Shown: one piece after another, positions 1 to 9,961 of the stretch
Numbering within the stretch: position 1 is the stretch's first letter
Layout of the letters: each line of letters begins with the position of its first letter
Notes under the pieces: model-generated
What the model saw: only the letters and a program-made list of their open reading frames with translations
What the model was told of the DNA's origin: nothing
Database searches by the model: none
Made by a program: the position numbers and the translations under genes
From: Treponema sp.
GTDB taxonomy: Bacteria; Spirochaetota; Spirochaetia; Treponematales; Breznakiellaceae
Length of the DNA: 64,000 nucleotides
Assembly (NCBI GenBank): GCA_012517385.1
Contig: JAAYUZ010000139.1
Location: 32,508 to 96,507 of the forward strand
Direction: 5' to 3'

Positions 1-564
1 AATCCTGAAGCTACCAAAGAAGCTATTGTCGATGGCTGGCTTCATACCGGTGACCTGGGCTGGCTTGATGCGGATGGGTATCTCACCGTCGCAGGCCGGG
101 CTAAGGCGCTCCTCATCTCTGCGGATGGAGAGAAATACAGCCCCGAAGGGATCGAAGATGCAATCGTAAACTCAGCAAAAGTAGTAAACCAGGTAATGGT
201 CTGGAATGACCATAAAAAATTCACCTGTGCCCTGATTACTCTGGATGATGACCAGGTAAGAAAACTGATAAAGGAACACCATATAAAAACACGGGAGGAC
301 CTGTTGGAGCATATCAAGGAGTCCTTCTACAGTTTCCGCTCCGACCCCTCATACCGGAACATGGTACCCCTTAACTGGACCCCTGCCACATTCCAAATTG
401 TACCGGAAGCCTTCAGTGAAAAGGATGGGCTCATCAACTCTACCATGAAACTCGTCCGATACAAGGTGGTCGAAAAATATCAGGATCTCATTGAATATAT
501 CTACACCGAGGGTTCCAGTTATAAGAATAACCGGAATCTGGAAGCCCTCTCAAAATACCTGTAA
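1..564 (+). CDS. AMP-forming long-chain acyl-CoA synthetase, C-terminal part
   Basis: Partial gene running in from the left edge; the frame is open from base 1 and ends at the TAA at 562-564, giving 187 residues. The family activates fatty acids with ATP to acyl-AMP and then acyl-CoA. Visible family motifs are HTGDLGWLDADGYL, which carries the ATP-ribose-binding Asp, then AGRAKALLISADGEKYSPE, the hinge and GRxK region preceding the mobile C-terminal subdomain. The tail resembles the FadD/FAA (AMP-binding, PF00501) C-terminus, including the DGLINSTMKLVR segment where long-chain enzymes carry a catalytic Lys. Only ten bases separate it from metK, so the two are probably co-transcribed. The substrate chain length cannot be read from this fragment. 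Confidence 0.88.
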   Translation, partial: NPEATKEAIVDGWLHTGDLGWLDADGYLTVAGRAKALLISADGEKYSPEGIEDAIVNSAKVVNQVMVWNDHKKFTCALITLDDDQVRKLIKEHHIKTREDLLEHIKESFYSFRSDPSYRNMVPLNWTPATFQIVPEAFSEKDGLINSTMKLVRYKVVEKYQDLIEYIYTEGSSYKNNRNLEALSKYL

Positions 565-574
565 GGAGTAGTAC

Positions 575-1747
575 ATGGAGAATAGAAGATATTTATTTAC
601 CTCTGAATCGGTCGGGGAAGGACACCCCGATAAACTCTGTGATCAAATATCCGATGCCATCCTCGATGCCTGCCTTGCCGAGGATCCCATGAGCCGGGTC
701 GCCTGCGAAACCTTTGCATCCACCGCCATGGTATTGGTGGGAGGAGAAATCACCACCAATACCTTTGTAGATATCCAGCAGGTAGTCCGGGATGTGGTAA
801 AGGATGTCGGATATACAAACCCCGCCTATGGCCTGGATTATGAATCCATGGCCGTACTCGACATGATCCACAGCCAATCACCGGATATCAGCCAGGGCGT
901 TTCAGGAACCGGCCTGGAAGAATTTAAGGGCCAGCAGGGGGCTGGAGACCAGGGCATGATGTTCGGCTTTGCCTGCACGGAAACCCCCAACTATATGCCA
1001 GCCCCGATCACCCTGGCCCACCAGATTCTGGATAAGGCAACCCTGCTTCGTAAGGCTAAAATCATTCCCTGGCTTCGTCCGGACGCAAAGAGCCAGGTTA
1101 CAATCCAATATGAGGGCCACAAACCGGTCCGTATCGACACGGTCGTTGTTTCCCATCAGCACGATGATGGTATTTCCTATGAAAACATTAAAGAAGCCAT
1201 TATCGAAGAGATCATTAAACCCGTATTAGCCCCTACAGGTCTCTTGGATACCAAAACCCGCTATTTTATCAATCCAACCGGCCGTTTCGTCATTGGCGGA
1301 CCCTATGGTGACACAGGACTGACGGGAAGAAAAATAATTGTAGATACCTACGGCGGCATGGGCCGTCATGGCGGAGGCGCCTTCTCAGGCAAGGATCCCA
1401 CTAAAGTAGACCGTTCCGCAGCTTATATGGCCCGCTATGTGGCAAAAAATATCGTTGCTGCCGGTTTTGCAGAACGCTGTGAGGTTCAGCTTGCCTATGC
1501 CATCGGCGTACCATTCCCCGTATCCGTCATGGTAGACACTTTCGGGACTAGCTCAGTCAGTGAAGCGGCCATTGAAAAGGCTGTTCAAGAAGTGTTTGAT
1601 CTTTCCCCTGCGGGAATCATACAAACCCTTGATCTAAGGAAACCTATATATAGAAAAACAGCTACATACGGCCATTTCGGCCGGGATGATTTCAGCTGGG
1701 AAAAGACCAATAAGGTCGAAGCTCTACAAAGGGCTATTTCGAAATAG
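575..1747 (+). CDS. metK: S-adenosylmethionine synthetase
   Basis: A 390-residue protein of normal family length. It makes S-adenosylmethionine from methionine and ATP in the cytoplasm. Clear signatures are [16 protein letters not shown] near the N-terminus (ATP and metal binding), [16 protein letters not shown] (MAT signature 1, about residues 115-130) and [19 protein letters not shown] (signature 2, P-loop-like, about residues 265-285). The start ATG at 575 follows AAGGAG with normal spacing. The gene lies ten bases after the acyl-CoA synthetase and one base before arfB, so it sits inside a compact plus-strand operon. The upstream gap is too short for a SAM riboswitch. Confidence 0.98.
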   Translation: MENRRYLFTSESVGEGHPDKLCDQISDAILDACLAEDPMSRVACETFASTAMVLVGGEITTNTFVDIQQVVRDVVKDVGYTNPAYGLDYESMAVLDMIHSQSPDISQGVSGTGLEEFKGQQGAGDQGMMFGFACTETPNYMPAPITLAHQILDKATLLRKAKIIPWLRPDAKSQVTIQYEGHKPVRIDTVVVSHQHDDGISYENIKEAIIEEIIKPVLAPTGLLDTKTRYFINPTGRFVIGGPYGDTGLTGRKIIVDTYGGMGRHGGGAFSGKDPTKVDRSAAYMARYVAKNIVAAGFAERCEVQLAYAIGVPFPVSVMVDTFGTSSVSEAAIEKAVQEVFDLSPAGIIQTLDLRKPIYRKTATYGHFGRDDFSWEKTNKVEALQRAISK

Positions 1748-1748
1748 T

Positions 1749-2168
1749 ATGGATCCGGTTCGCCTGCACTCATCTATACTTGAGCATGCTCAATTACAGT
1801 TTTCCCGTTCAGGCGGACCGGGGGGCCAGAATGTAAATAAGGTTAACAGCCGGGTCGAAATCCGCATCCATATTGATGAGCTTCAGGGGCTTTCGGATGC
1901 GGAGCTCCAGCGGCTCAGAACCGTTCTTTCAAATAGAATCACCAACAGCGGAGAGCTGGTACTGACAGCCAGTGATGAACGATCCCAGCTGGATAATAGG
2001 GACCTTGCATTTCAGCGTCTTGAACAGCTGATTAGTTCTGCCGCCAAACTGCCCAAACAGCGCAAACCGACAAAACCAACCAGAGCTTCCCGGGAACAAC
2101 GAATTTTACATAAAAAACTTACCAGCTTAAAGAAATCTCATCGAAGATTTCATCAACCTGAAGAATAA
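1749..2168 (+). CDS. arfB: ArfB-type peptidyl-tRNA hydrolase (GGQ domain)
   Basis: A 139-residue protein starting at ATG 1749, one base after the metK stop; an in-frame upstream extension would overlap metK and is not needed. ArfB (YaeJ) is a ribosome-rescue factor that hydrolyses peptidyl-tRNA on ribosomes stalled without a stop codon. The catalytic GGQ motif is plain in SRSGGPGGQNVNKVNSRVEI, about residues 20-40. The C-terminus is a basic tail (KKLTSLKKSHRRFHQP) like the one ArfB inserts into the empty mRNA channel. The domain is shared with release factors, but the short length and basic tail fit ArfB and not a decayed RF1 or RF2. No independent ribosome-binding site is seen, so translational coupling to metK is likely. 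Confidence 0.9.
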   Translation: MDPVRLHSSILEHAQLQFSRSGGPGGQNVNKVNSRVEIRIHIDELQGLSDAELQRLRTVLSNRITNSGELVLTASDERSQLDNRDLAFQRLEQLISSAAKLPKQRKPTKPTRASREQRILHKKLTSLKKSHRRFHQPEE

Positions 2169-2177
2169 GGAACACCC

Positions 2178-3293
2178 ATGAAAGACCCACGAATGACTAA
2201 ACTCGCCCACATCCTGGTCAACTATTCTCTCAAATTACAGCCAGGGGAAAAGGTCCTGATTCAGGACACCAATCTTGAATTGGATTTTGTTAAAGAAATT
2301 GTAAATGCGGTCCATGATGCAGGGGCCATTCCCTTTGTGCAACTTAATGATAAAAATCTTGAACGCACCCTTTACAGCAGGGCCACCGAAGAACAATTCA
2401 AATGGCAGGCAAAGTTTGAACGGGACCGTATGAAGGAGATGGATGCCTTTATCGGCTTTACCTCTCCCCGGAATGTCTATGCCTGGTCTGATATGCCGGG
2501 AACGCAACAGGACCTCTACAATCGCTATATTACTAAACTGGTGCATATGGAAGAACGGGTTCCCAATACCCGCTGGGTAGTCCTTCGATTCCCATCGGCA
2601 GCCTTTGCTCAGATGGCTGCCATGAGCGAAGATGCCTTTGAGGAATTCTACTTCAATGTATGCACCCTTAATTACGAAAAGATGTCAAAAGCCATGGATC
2701 CCCTGGTGGAACTGATGGAAAAGACTGACAAGGTACGTATCATCAGCCCCGGTACGGATCTTACCTTTTCTATAAAAGGGATCCCTGCTATTAAATGTGA
2801 CGGTACCATGAACATTCCCGACGGGGAAGTCTATACCGCTCCGGTGAAAGATTCCGTTAACGGAACTATTACCTACAATACGCCCAGTGATTACCAGGGT
2901 TTTGTATATGAATCAATTTCCTTCGATTTTAAAAACGGCAAAATTGTTTCAGCTAAAGCGAATGATACTGAACGGATTAACCGTATCCTTGATATCGATG
3001 AAGGAGCCCGCTATGTGGGTGAATTTGCCATAGGGGTAAATCCGTATATCACCAAACCAATGAAGGAAACCCTCTTTGATGAAAAAATTGCCGGATCCAT
3101 CCATTTTACCCCTGGGAATTCCTACGATGACTGCGATAATGGGAATAAATCGGCCCTCCACTGGGATCTGGTACTCATACAACGGCCCGAATGGGGCGGC
3201 GGAGAAATTTGGTTCGACGACCGCTTGATCCGAAAGGATGGATTATTCGTTATCCCGGAGCTGGCAGGCCTGAATCCAGAAAACCTGTTGTAA
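2178..3293 (+). CDS. M29-family aminopeptidase
   Basis: A 371-residue protein of the M29 metallopeptidase family (aminopeptidase T / AmpS / PepS), which removes N-terminal residues from peptides in the cytoplasm using two metal ions. Support comes from overall length, the N-terminal domain that handles LxPGEKVLIQ-type sequence, the segment GARYVGEFAIGVNP carrying the conserved metal-site Glu, and the C-terminal HFTPGNSYDDC ... SALHWDLVL block, which holds the His, Tyr and Asp ligands in this family. The start ATG follows AAGGA. It is the last gene of the metK operon; a strong terminator hairpin follows 20 bases later. Substrate preference cannot be predicted. Confidence 0.9.
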   Translation: MKDPRMTKLAHILVNYSLKLQPGEKVLIQDTNLELDFVKEIVNAVHDAGAIPFVQLNDKNLERTLYSRATEEQFKWQAKFERDRMKEMDAFIGFTSPRNVYAWSDMPGTQQDLYNRYITKLVHMEERVPNTRWVVLRFPSAAFAQMAAMSEDAFEEFYFNVCTLNYEKMSKAMDPLVELMEKTDKVRIISPGTDLTFSIKGIPAIKCDGTMNIPDGEVYTAPVKDSVNGTITYNTPSDYQGFVYESISFDFKNGKIVSAKANDTERINRILDIDEGARYVGEFAIGVNPYITKPMKETLFDEKIAGSIHFTPGNSYDDCDNGNKSALHWDLVLIQRPEWGGGEIWFDDRLIRKDGLFVIPELAGLNPENLL

Positions 3294-3312
3294 CTACAAG
3301 AGATCATCATAT

Positions 3313-3344
3313 GGCGTACCTTGATACCCAGGTACGCCTTTTTT
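3313..3344 (+). terminator. Intrinsic terminator after the M29 peptidase
   Basis: GGCGTACC (3313-3320) pairs perfectly with GGTACGCC (3331-3338) across a ten-base loop, followed directly by six T residues. It closes the acyl-CoA synthetase-metK-arfB-peptidase transcript. Confidence 0.9.
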
Positions 3345-3345
3345 A

Positions 3346-3379
3346 GGTTTCAAATGTTTCACGTGAAACATTTGAAACC
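3346..3379. other. parS: parS centromere site inside a 34-bp perfect palindrome
   Basis: The core TGTTTCACGTGAAACA at 3355-3370 is the near-universal bacterial parS sequence bound by ParB. Here the symmetry continues for nine more bases on each side (GGTTTCAAA / TTTGAAACC), giving a fully palindromic 34-mer. It lies about 6.3 kb from the origin core, a usual place for parS. No parA or parB gene is in this window. Confidence 0.9.
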
Positions 3380-3395
3380 CATCCTTCAAACACTG

Positions 3396-3830
3396 CTACT
3401 TAAAAATGAAATAAAAAATCAAAGCTACTGAAAACATTATCATAAAGCCCGCGATCATTAACCCTAATGTTTTTGAATACCCCTTTGGCCGTATTTCTCC
3501 CATTTCGTCAAGTTTTGTAATGATAGGATGCAAGGTTATATAGTAAATGCCGATGGATACTATGGTTACCACAACACCTACTATTTTTGATGCTTCATTC
3601 CCAAAGATTACTATATTGAGAAGCAGAACAATAAATATTAGTTTACAATTGGCAACCCAATTCACCAGGTATTTTGAATATAGGTAATTTTTTTCATCCT
3701 GTTTTGCTCGTTCCCATCCTTCAAAGGAAGCCATACTGTTTCCGTATGTAAAATCAGGCTTAACATACATAATTACTACATTGGATAGTTCCAACAATAT
3801 AAAAACGATAATAGCAATGTTTAAAATCAT
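3396..3830 (-). CDS. Small membrane protein of unknown function, four predicted TM helices
   Basis: A 144-residue protein that I do not recognise as a named family. Hydrophobic stretches lie at about residues 2-22, 62-78, 83-103 and 122-143, so an integral inner-membrane protein with four helices is likely. A polar stretch rich in Asp, Glu and Lys sits between helices 1 and 2, and a charged loop (ITKLDEMGEIRPKGYSK) between helices 3 and 4. The start ATG at 3830 is preceded on the minus strand by a GAGAGGG ribosome-binding site. The gene is AT-rich compared with metK and gyrA, and it sits alone between the two parS sites with vapBC. That context suggests accessory DNA, but no function can be assigned. 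Confidence 0.6.
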   Translation of the reverse strand: MILNIAIIVFILLELSNVVIMYVKPDFTYGNSMASFEGWERAKQDEKNYLYSKYLVNWVANCKLIFIVLLLNIVIFGNEASKIVGVVVTIVSIGIYYITLHPIITKLDEMGEIRPKGYSKTLGLMIAGFMIMFSVALIFYFIFK

Positions 3831-3916
3831 TTTTCCCTCTCAGTTTTCTTCCTTTGTATAGGTAAAGGCTTCTATCCGTTTAATTCCTAAGACTTGATAC
3901 ATTTCTTTTTATATAT

Positions 3917-3965
3917 GAGGCTCTTTCTAAACTCGGTGGTTTTAAAAGAGCAACCTTAGATGTAT
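3917..3965. repeat. Dispersed repeat, hairpin family copy A
   Basis: This stretch of about 49 bp reappears at 62303-62352 with roughly 80 percent identity: both start GAGGCTCTTT, continue with a half-site of AAACTC, and end AACCTTAGATGTAT. The GCTCTTT and AAAGAGC arms form an imperfect hairpin. Related but shorter and more perfect hairpins stand at 5106-5138 and 31767-31799. Confidence 0.75.
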
Positions 3966-4026
3966 TTGCAGTATTCCTACTACACTATACTACATTTGCT
4001 TAACTTGCAATTCTGGCCCGAAGGGC

Positions 4027-4090
4027 TTGGCACACTTTTTGTCGAGCGTTCGCCAGCGTAGCTGGGGTGCGATTGCAAAAAGTGTGCCAA
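4027..4090. repeat. Inverted repeat with 15-bp perfect arms
   Basis: TTGGCACACTTTTTG (4027-4041) is exactly matched by CAAAAAGTGTGCCAA (4076-4090). The 34-base spacer contains a smaller nested hairpin (CCAGC-GTA-GCTGG). The arms flank GC-rich sequence inside an otherwise AT-rich gap between the membrane protein and vapC. Base 4132 is the end of vapC, so it could act as a transcription terminator for vapBC on the minus strand or be a small repeat element. Apart from this and the repeat at 3917, I see nothing in 3831-4131. Confidence 0.65.
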
Positions 4091-4131
4091 TAGGAATTGG
4101 CAGGTTAAAGCAGTTATCAGAAATTGTTCTT

Positions 4132-4527
4132 TTACTCTATCTCTACACCAATCTCTTTTGCTATTGTTTTCAATTTTTTATCTTGTGTTAATAGAATCGC
4201 ACCATTTCTTCTTGCAATTACTAAATACAATAAATCATATACAGAGTGTTTAATTCTTATTCCTTCATTTAATGCTTCTTCATTATTCTCTGAAATATCT
4301 ATGTATTCATCAATTAACTCATCACAGTATTTAAGTCGTTTTTGTACTTCTTCTTTACTCAAGAGTCCTGCCATAGCATATTTCCACAATACATTTGCAG
4401 TTTCTGCTTTATACAATTCTGACGTTATGACTTTTGATGCTTTCTCAATCTTTCTTTCATATATTTCTGCACCTTCACGAGATAGCGCTACTTCTATTCC
4501 AGCACTTGCATCCAAAACAATAATCAT
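4132..4527 (-). CDS. vapC: VapC-like PIN-domain toxin
   Basis: A 131-residue PIN-domain protein. VapC toxins are Mg-dependent endoribonucleases that cut tRNA or rRNA and stop growth when the antitoxin is lost. The acidic pocket is visible: Asp6 in LDASAG, Glu42 (or Glu37) in SELYKAETANV, Asp98 in SVYDLLYLV and Asp116 in LLTQDKKL. The start ATG overlaps the stop of the upstream antitoxin gene (ATGA), the standard coupled arrangement. All key residues are present, so the toxin is probably active. The RNA target cannot be predicted. Confidence 0.9.
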   Translation of the reverse strand: MIIVLDASAGIEVALSREGAEIYERKIEKASKVITSELYKAETANVLWKYAMAGLLSKEEVQKRLKYCDELIDEYIDISENNEEALNEGIRIKHSVYDLLYLVIARRNGAILLTQDKKLKTIAKEIGVEIE

Positions 4528-4769
4528 CTTTCGCGATCCTCTCTTATCAAAATAGCAGGATCAGGAAACTTATTTGCATCAACTATAATGTCATTTCTTA
4601 TTTCCTCTAAAATTCTTTTCCTTCTAGAAATTCTGCTTTCTTTGTAGTTTAAAGCCTTCCTTAATAAAACTATCGTTTCTTGAGTAATGCTTCGATTATC
4701 TTGTTCTGCAATTTGTGAGAGTTTTTCATATAGATCTTCAGGCATATCTCGTACTTGCAATAGTGGCAT
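4524..4769 (-). CDS. vapB: VapB/FitA-type ribbon-helix-helix antitoxin
   Basis: I place the start at ATG 4769, giving 81 residues, because AGGAGGG lies eight bases upstream; a longer frame reaching 4817 would run through the promoter. The N-terminus (MPLLQVRDMPEDLYEKLSQI) followed by NRSITQETIVLLRKAL is a FitA/VapB-like ribbon-helix-helix DNA-binding fold. The C-terminal tail (ANKFPDPAILIREDRER) is the type that wraps into the VapC active site. The protein neutralises the toxin encoded by the overlapping downstream gene and should bind the operator in front of its own start. Confidence 0.88.
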   Translation of the reverse strand: MPLLQVRDMPEDLYEKLSQIAEQDNRSITQETIVLLRKALNYKESRISRRKRILEEIRNDIIVDANKFPDPAILIREDRER

Positions 4770-4781
4770 AAAATCCCTCCT

Positions 4782-4817
4782 GTATGCAATATTAATACTT
4801 AATGCATACTTTTTCAA
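4782..4817 (-). promoter_or_regulatory. vapBC promoter with overlapping operator-like inverted repeat
   Basis: On the minus strand TTGAAA (4817-4812) and TAATAT (4794-4789) are spaced by exactly 17 bases. An inverted repeat GTATGC (4782-4787) / GCATAC (4804-4809) has half-sites 22 bp apart, about two helical turns, and overlaps the promoter. This is what one expects for autorepression by the VapBC complex. Confidence 0.65.
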
Positions 4818-5030
4818 GATTATGCTATTTGTTTACTGTATATACTAATAGTATTGCACACGAAGTGTGTCTTGCTAATATATAATTATTTCGTAAATGT
4901 AAAATACCGCAAGAGGTTTTTACAAATACCCCGCATCTCGAATAATAGTACTACATCACCGATTGAATATATGGATATACCGGAAAACCTTCTAAAAACA
5001 TATATTGATCACGAAAAATAGAATAATATC

Positions 5031-5050
5031 TTTGTTTCACGTGAAACAAA
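5031..5050. other. parS: Second parS centromere site
   Basis: A perfect TGTTTCACGTGAAACA core at 5033-5048 lies within a 20-bp palindrome (TTTGTTTCAC / GTGAAACAAA). It lies 1.7 kb from the first parS and next to the gyrA terminator. In 4770-5145 I see otherwise only the vapBC promoter and the two hairpins listed separately. Confidence 0.9.
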
Positions 5051-5087
5051 AAAAAGAGGCTGTCCTCAACCTTCAGGACAGCCTCTT
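5049..5087 (-). terminator. Terminator of the gyrB-gyrA transcript
   Basis: AGAGGCTGTCCT and AGGACAGCCTCT form a 12-bp stem with a short loop at 5055-5086. On the minus strand it is followed by a run of T (the A-run at 5048-5055 on the plus strand). It lies about 60 bases beyond the gyrA stop, and its T-run adjoins parS. Confidence 0.85.
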
Positions 5088-5105
5088 ACCTTAATAGCAA
5101 CCGCA

Positions 5106-5138
5106 GCTCTTTCAAAACACTCTGAGTTTTGAAAGAGC
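5106..5138. repeat. Dispersed hairpin repeat, copy B
   Basis: GCTCTTTCAAAAC (5106-5118) pairs with GTTTTGAAAGAGC (5126-5138), a 13-bp perfect stem. The same sequence occurs at 31767-31799, and more distantly at 3917 and 62303. It sits a few bases beyond the gyrA stop. Confidence 0.8.
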
Positions 5139-5145
5139 CTCATCA

Positions 5146-7695
5146 TTAAACTTCAGTATCTTCATTCAGGTCCGAATCCTGACTCTCGGGTTCGGTTTCC
5201 ATCGCAGGATCTACCGCTTCGGTTTCTGCTGTTTGATTTTCATCCGAATCATCCAGATGTTCTTCATCCTTTTCGCGGGCAATCCGGTCTACACCGATAA
5301 CGAAATCGGGTCGTTCTATATTGACAATACGAACCCCCTGGGCAGAACGGCCCATGACAGAGATTTCATTGACGGCCACCTTAATCGACTTGCCCTGACT
5401 GGTGATACACATGATGGAATCTTCATCACCGACAGAAACACAGCCAACCAGTTCCCCGGTTTTTTCACTTACCGTATAAATCCTCTGGCCGCCGGTAGCC
5501 CGTCCATGGGAAGAAAATTCTGAATACTCAACTCGTTTCCCGTATCCAAATTCGGAGAGGATCAGCATTTTTTCATCATTATCCACCCTGAGGACCCCCG
5601 CCAGTTCATCATCAGAATCGAGTTTGATGCCACAGACACCGCGGGAAGACCTTCCGCTGGCCCGTACTTCCGCTTCTTCAGTCCTGAGAGCCTGCCCTTT
5701 TCTGGTAATAAGAACAATCTCATCGCTGCCATTGGTAAGCAAGGCGCTCACCAGATTGTCCCCCTCATCAAGATTGATGGCGATAATACCCCGGGTCTTT
5801 GCATTTGCAAATTCTATGGTTTGTACCTTCTTAACCACTCCTCTGGCGGTTCCCATGAAAATAAACTGATCTTCAGAGAAATCCTTAAAGGCTACTACGG
5901 TAGTGATATCCTCGTTCGGAGAGACCGCCAGAAGGGACTTAATATGGGCACCCCGTGAGGTTCGAGACCCCTCTGGAATTTCATGGACCTTCATCCAATA
6001 AGCCTTACCCTTATTGGTTATGTACATGATGTAATCATGGGTAGAGGCTACAAAGAGCTGCTTTACAAAATCGTCCTCCGACAATTTTGCACTGTTCATC
6101 CCCTTCCCTCCCCGGCCCTGGCTCTTATAGGCACTGACCGGGACCCGTTTAATGTAGCCCAGGTTGGAGATGAGAATAACCATCTCTTCTTTTTTAATCA
6201 GGTCTTCTATATTGATGGACTCCACCTCGTCGGCCACAATTTCTGTCCGGCGGGGATCACCATACTTTTCAGAAATAAGATTAATTTCATCCTTAATTAC
6301 ACCCCGAAGCTTTTTAGGATCATCCAGCAGAGATTGCAGATATGTAATAAGATTTTTTAATTCTTCCAGTTCCTGTTTCAGCTTTTCTACTTCCAGACTG
6401 GTAAGGCGTCCTAACCGCATATCTACGATAGCCTGAGCCTGGGCTTCAGAAAGCAGGAACCGTTCCATTAAATTCTTTTTGGCTAAGTCCACATCCCGGG
6501 AAGCCTTAATAATGGCGATAACTTCATCGATATGGGCCAACGCAATAACAAGACCTTCCAGGATATGGGCCCGCTCCTGGGCTTTACGTAAATCAAACCT
6601 GGTGCGCCGGGTTACCACATCGACCCGGTGTTCAACATAGTAATGGATCAGTTCCTTTAGATTAAGGCATCTGGGTCTGCCTTCTACCAGGGCCAGGTTG
6701 ATGACCCCAAAGGAGGACTGCAGCGCCGTGTGGGAGAACAGCTGATTCAATACCACTTTAACAATGGCACCTTTCTTTAACTCTATGACAATCCGCAGCC
6801 CATCCCGGTCAGATTCATCCCGTATTTCTGAAATACCATCGATAACTTTGTCGCGGACAAGTTCCGCAATCTTTACCAAAAGGTTCGCTTTATTAACAGC
6901 ATATGGTATTTCATTGAATATAATAGATTCTTTGCCTGTTTTTGACGTTTCAACAACAAAGCGTCCGCGGGTAATTATTTTTCCCCGACCGGTTTTATAG
7001 GCCTCCCGAATACCCCTGCGTCCAAAAATTATACCCCCTGTGGGATAATCAGGGCCCTTAATATAATGCATGAGCTCATCGATGGTAATGTCGGGATTAT
7101 CAATATAGGCACACACCGCATCGCATACCTCTTTGAGGTTATGGGGCGGCATATTAGTTGCCATACCTACCGCGATACCGCTGGATCCATTGATAAGCAG
7201 ATTGGGGACCGCTGAAGGTAGTACAACCGGTTCGGTTAGGGATTCGTCATAGTTGGGTACGAAATCGACGGTTTCTTTCTTGAGGTCCGCCAGCATTTCA
7301 TCCCCAATGCGGGAAAGTTTCGCTTCGGTATAACGGGATGCTGCAGGAGGATCCCCATCTATGGAACCAAAGTTACCCTGCCCTTGAACCAGGGGATACC
7401 GGAGGGAAAAATCCTGAGCCATCCGAACCAGGGCATCATAGAGGGACATATCTCCATGGGGATGATATTTACCCATGGCATCACCGGTGATACGGGCACT
7501 CTTTTTCGTAGCCGCATTAGGGTGCAGCCCCAGTTCATCCATGGCATAGAGGAGCCGCCGGTGTACCGGCTTAAGTCCATCCCGAACATCCGGAAGAGCC
7601 CGGCTTACGATGACCGACATGGCATAGTTGAGGTATGCGGTCTTTATTTCATCTTCTATTGCAACAGGAATTATTTTTCCACCCGATTCAGCCAT
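5146..7695 (-). CDS. gyrA: DNA gyrase subunit A
   Basis: An 849-residue protein of normal length. GyrA breaks and rejoins the DNA gate of gyrase, which introduces negative supercoils. The catalytic Tyr is Tyr122 in [10 protein letters not shown], and the [11 protein letters not shown] block precedes it. The C-terminal half shows repeated beta-pinwheel blades with the GyrA box version QGRGGKG (about residue 535) and ends in an acidic tail. Numbering matches E. coli, and the quinolone pocket reads [12 protein letters not shown]: position 83 is Met instead of Ser, while Asp87 is kept. It lies 11 bases after gyrB in the same operon, transcribed away from the origin. Confidence 0.98.
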   Translation of the reverse strand: MAESGGKIIPVAIEDEIKTAYLNYAMSVIVSRALPDVRDGLKPVHRRLLYAMDELGLHPNAATKKSARITGDAMGKYHPHGDMSLYDALVRMAQDFSLRYPLVQGQGNFGSIDGDPPAASRYTEAKLSRIGDEMLADLKKETVDFVPNYDESLTEPVVLPSAVPNLLINGSSGIAVGMATNMPPHNLKEVCDAVCAYIDNPDITIDELMHYIKGPDYPTGGIIFGRRGIREAYKTGRGKIITRGRFVVETSKTGKESIIFNEIPYAVNKANLLVKIAELVRDKVIDGISEIRDESDRDGLRIVIELKKGAIVKVVLNQLFSHTALQSSFGVINLALVEGRPRCLNLKELIHYYVEHRVDVVTRRTRFDLRKAQERAHILEGLVIALAHIDEVIAIIKASRDVDLAKKNLMERFLLSEAQAQAIVDMRLGRLTSLEVEKLKQELEELKNLITYLQSLLDDPKKLRGVIKDEINLISEKYGDPRRTEIVADEVESINIEDLIKKEEMVILISNLGYIKRVPVSAYKSQGRGGKGMNSAKLSEDDFVKQLFVASTHDYIMYITNKGKAYWMKVHEIPEGSRTSRGAHIKSLLAVSPNEDITTVVAFKDFSEDQFIFMGTARGVVKKVQTIEFANAKTRGIIAINLDEGDNLVSALLTNGSDEIVLITRKGQALRTEEAEVRASGRSSRGVCGIKLDSDDELAGVLRVDNDEKMLILSEFGYGKRVEYSEFSSHGRATGGQRIYTVSEKTGELVGCVSVGDEDSIMCITSQGKSIKVAVNEISVMGRSAQGVRIVNIERPDFVIGVDRIAREKDEEHLDDSDENQTAETEAVDPAMETEPESQDSDLNEDTEV

Positions 7696-7706
7696 AACAA
7701 CAACCT

Positions 7707-9626
<1,920 letters not shown>

Positions 9627-9651
9627 TTATAACGAAGAAAAATGACAGCTG

Positions 9652-9680
9652 AGTATAGCCGTTTACCAATAAAAAGTAAA
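9652..9680 (-). promoter_or_regulatory. Promoter of gyrB-gyrA
   Basis: On the minus strand TTTACT (9680-9675) and TATACT (9657-9652) are separated by 17 bases, a good sigma-70 match ending 38 bases before the gyrB start codon. Confidence 0.6.
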
Positions 9681-9896
9681 GGCAAACAAAAGTTCAATAA
9701 TTTGTGTACAACTTGTGGATAATTTGTTAGAATATTATTATAATGCATATAACGATTTAGCTGATTGAGGAAATATAATTATTATTATTATTAAATTGGG
9801 TTTATTTTATTGTTATATATATACTTATTAAAAAACTACTATTCATTTTTAACGTGGTTTTAACAAAAATAGTTTGCTATATTACAAATATTCTAT

Positions 9897-9925
9897 TTGT
9901 AATTGTGGCAAATATTGTGGATAAT
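9897..9925 (+). promoter_or_regulatory. Possible dnaA promoter overlapped by a DnaA box
   Basis: TTGTAA (9897-9902) and GATAAT (9920-9925) are 17 bases apart, and the DnaA box at 9916-9924 covers the -10 element. That geometry would allow DnaA to repress its own gene. The match is moderate and is offered as a candidate. Confidence 0.4.
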
Positions 9926-9961
9926 TTGTGAAAAACTTGAAGATTATATGAGGAAGGCGAT

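Noticed and set aside
565..574. SAM riboswitch before metK
   Set aside because: Only ten bases separate metK from the preceding gene, so there is no room.
4124..4555. Plus-strand open frame across vapBC
   Set aside because: It is the antisense of vapC and vapB, without motifs or a ribosome-binding site.
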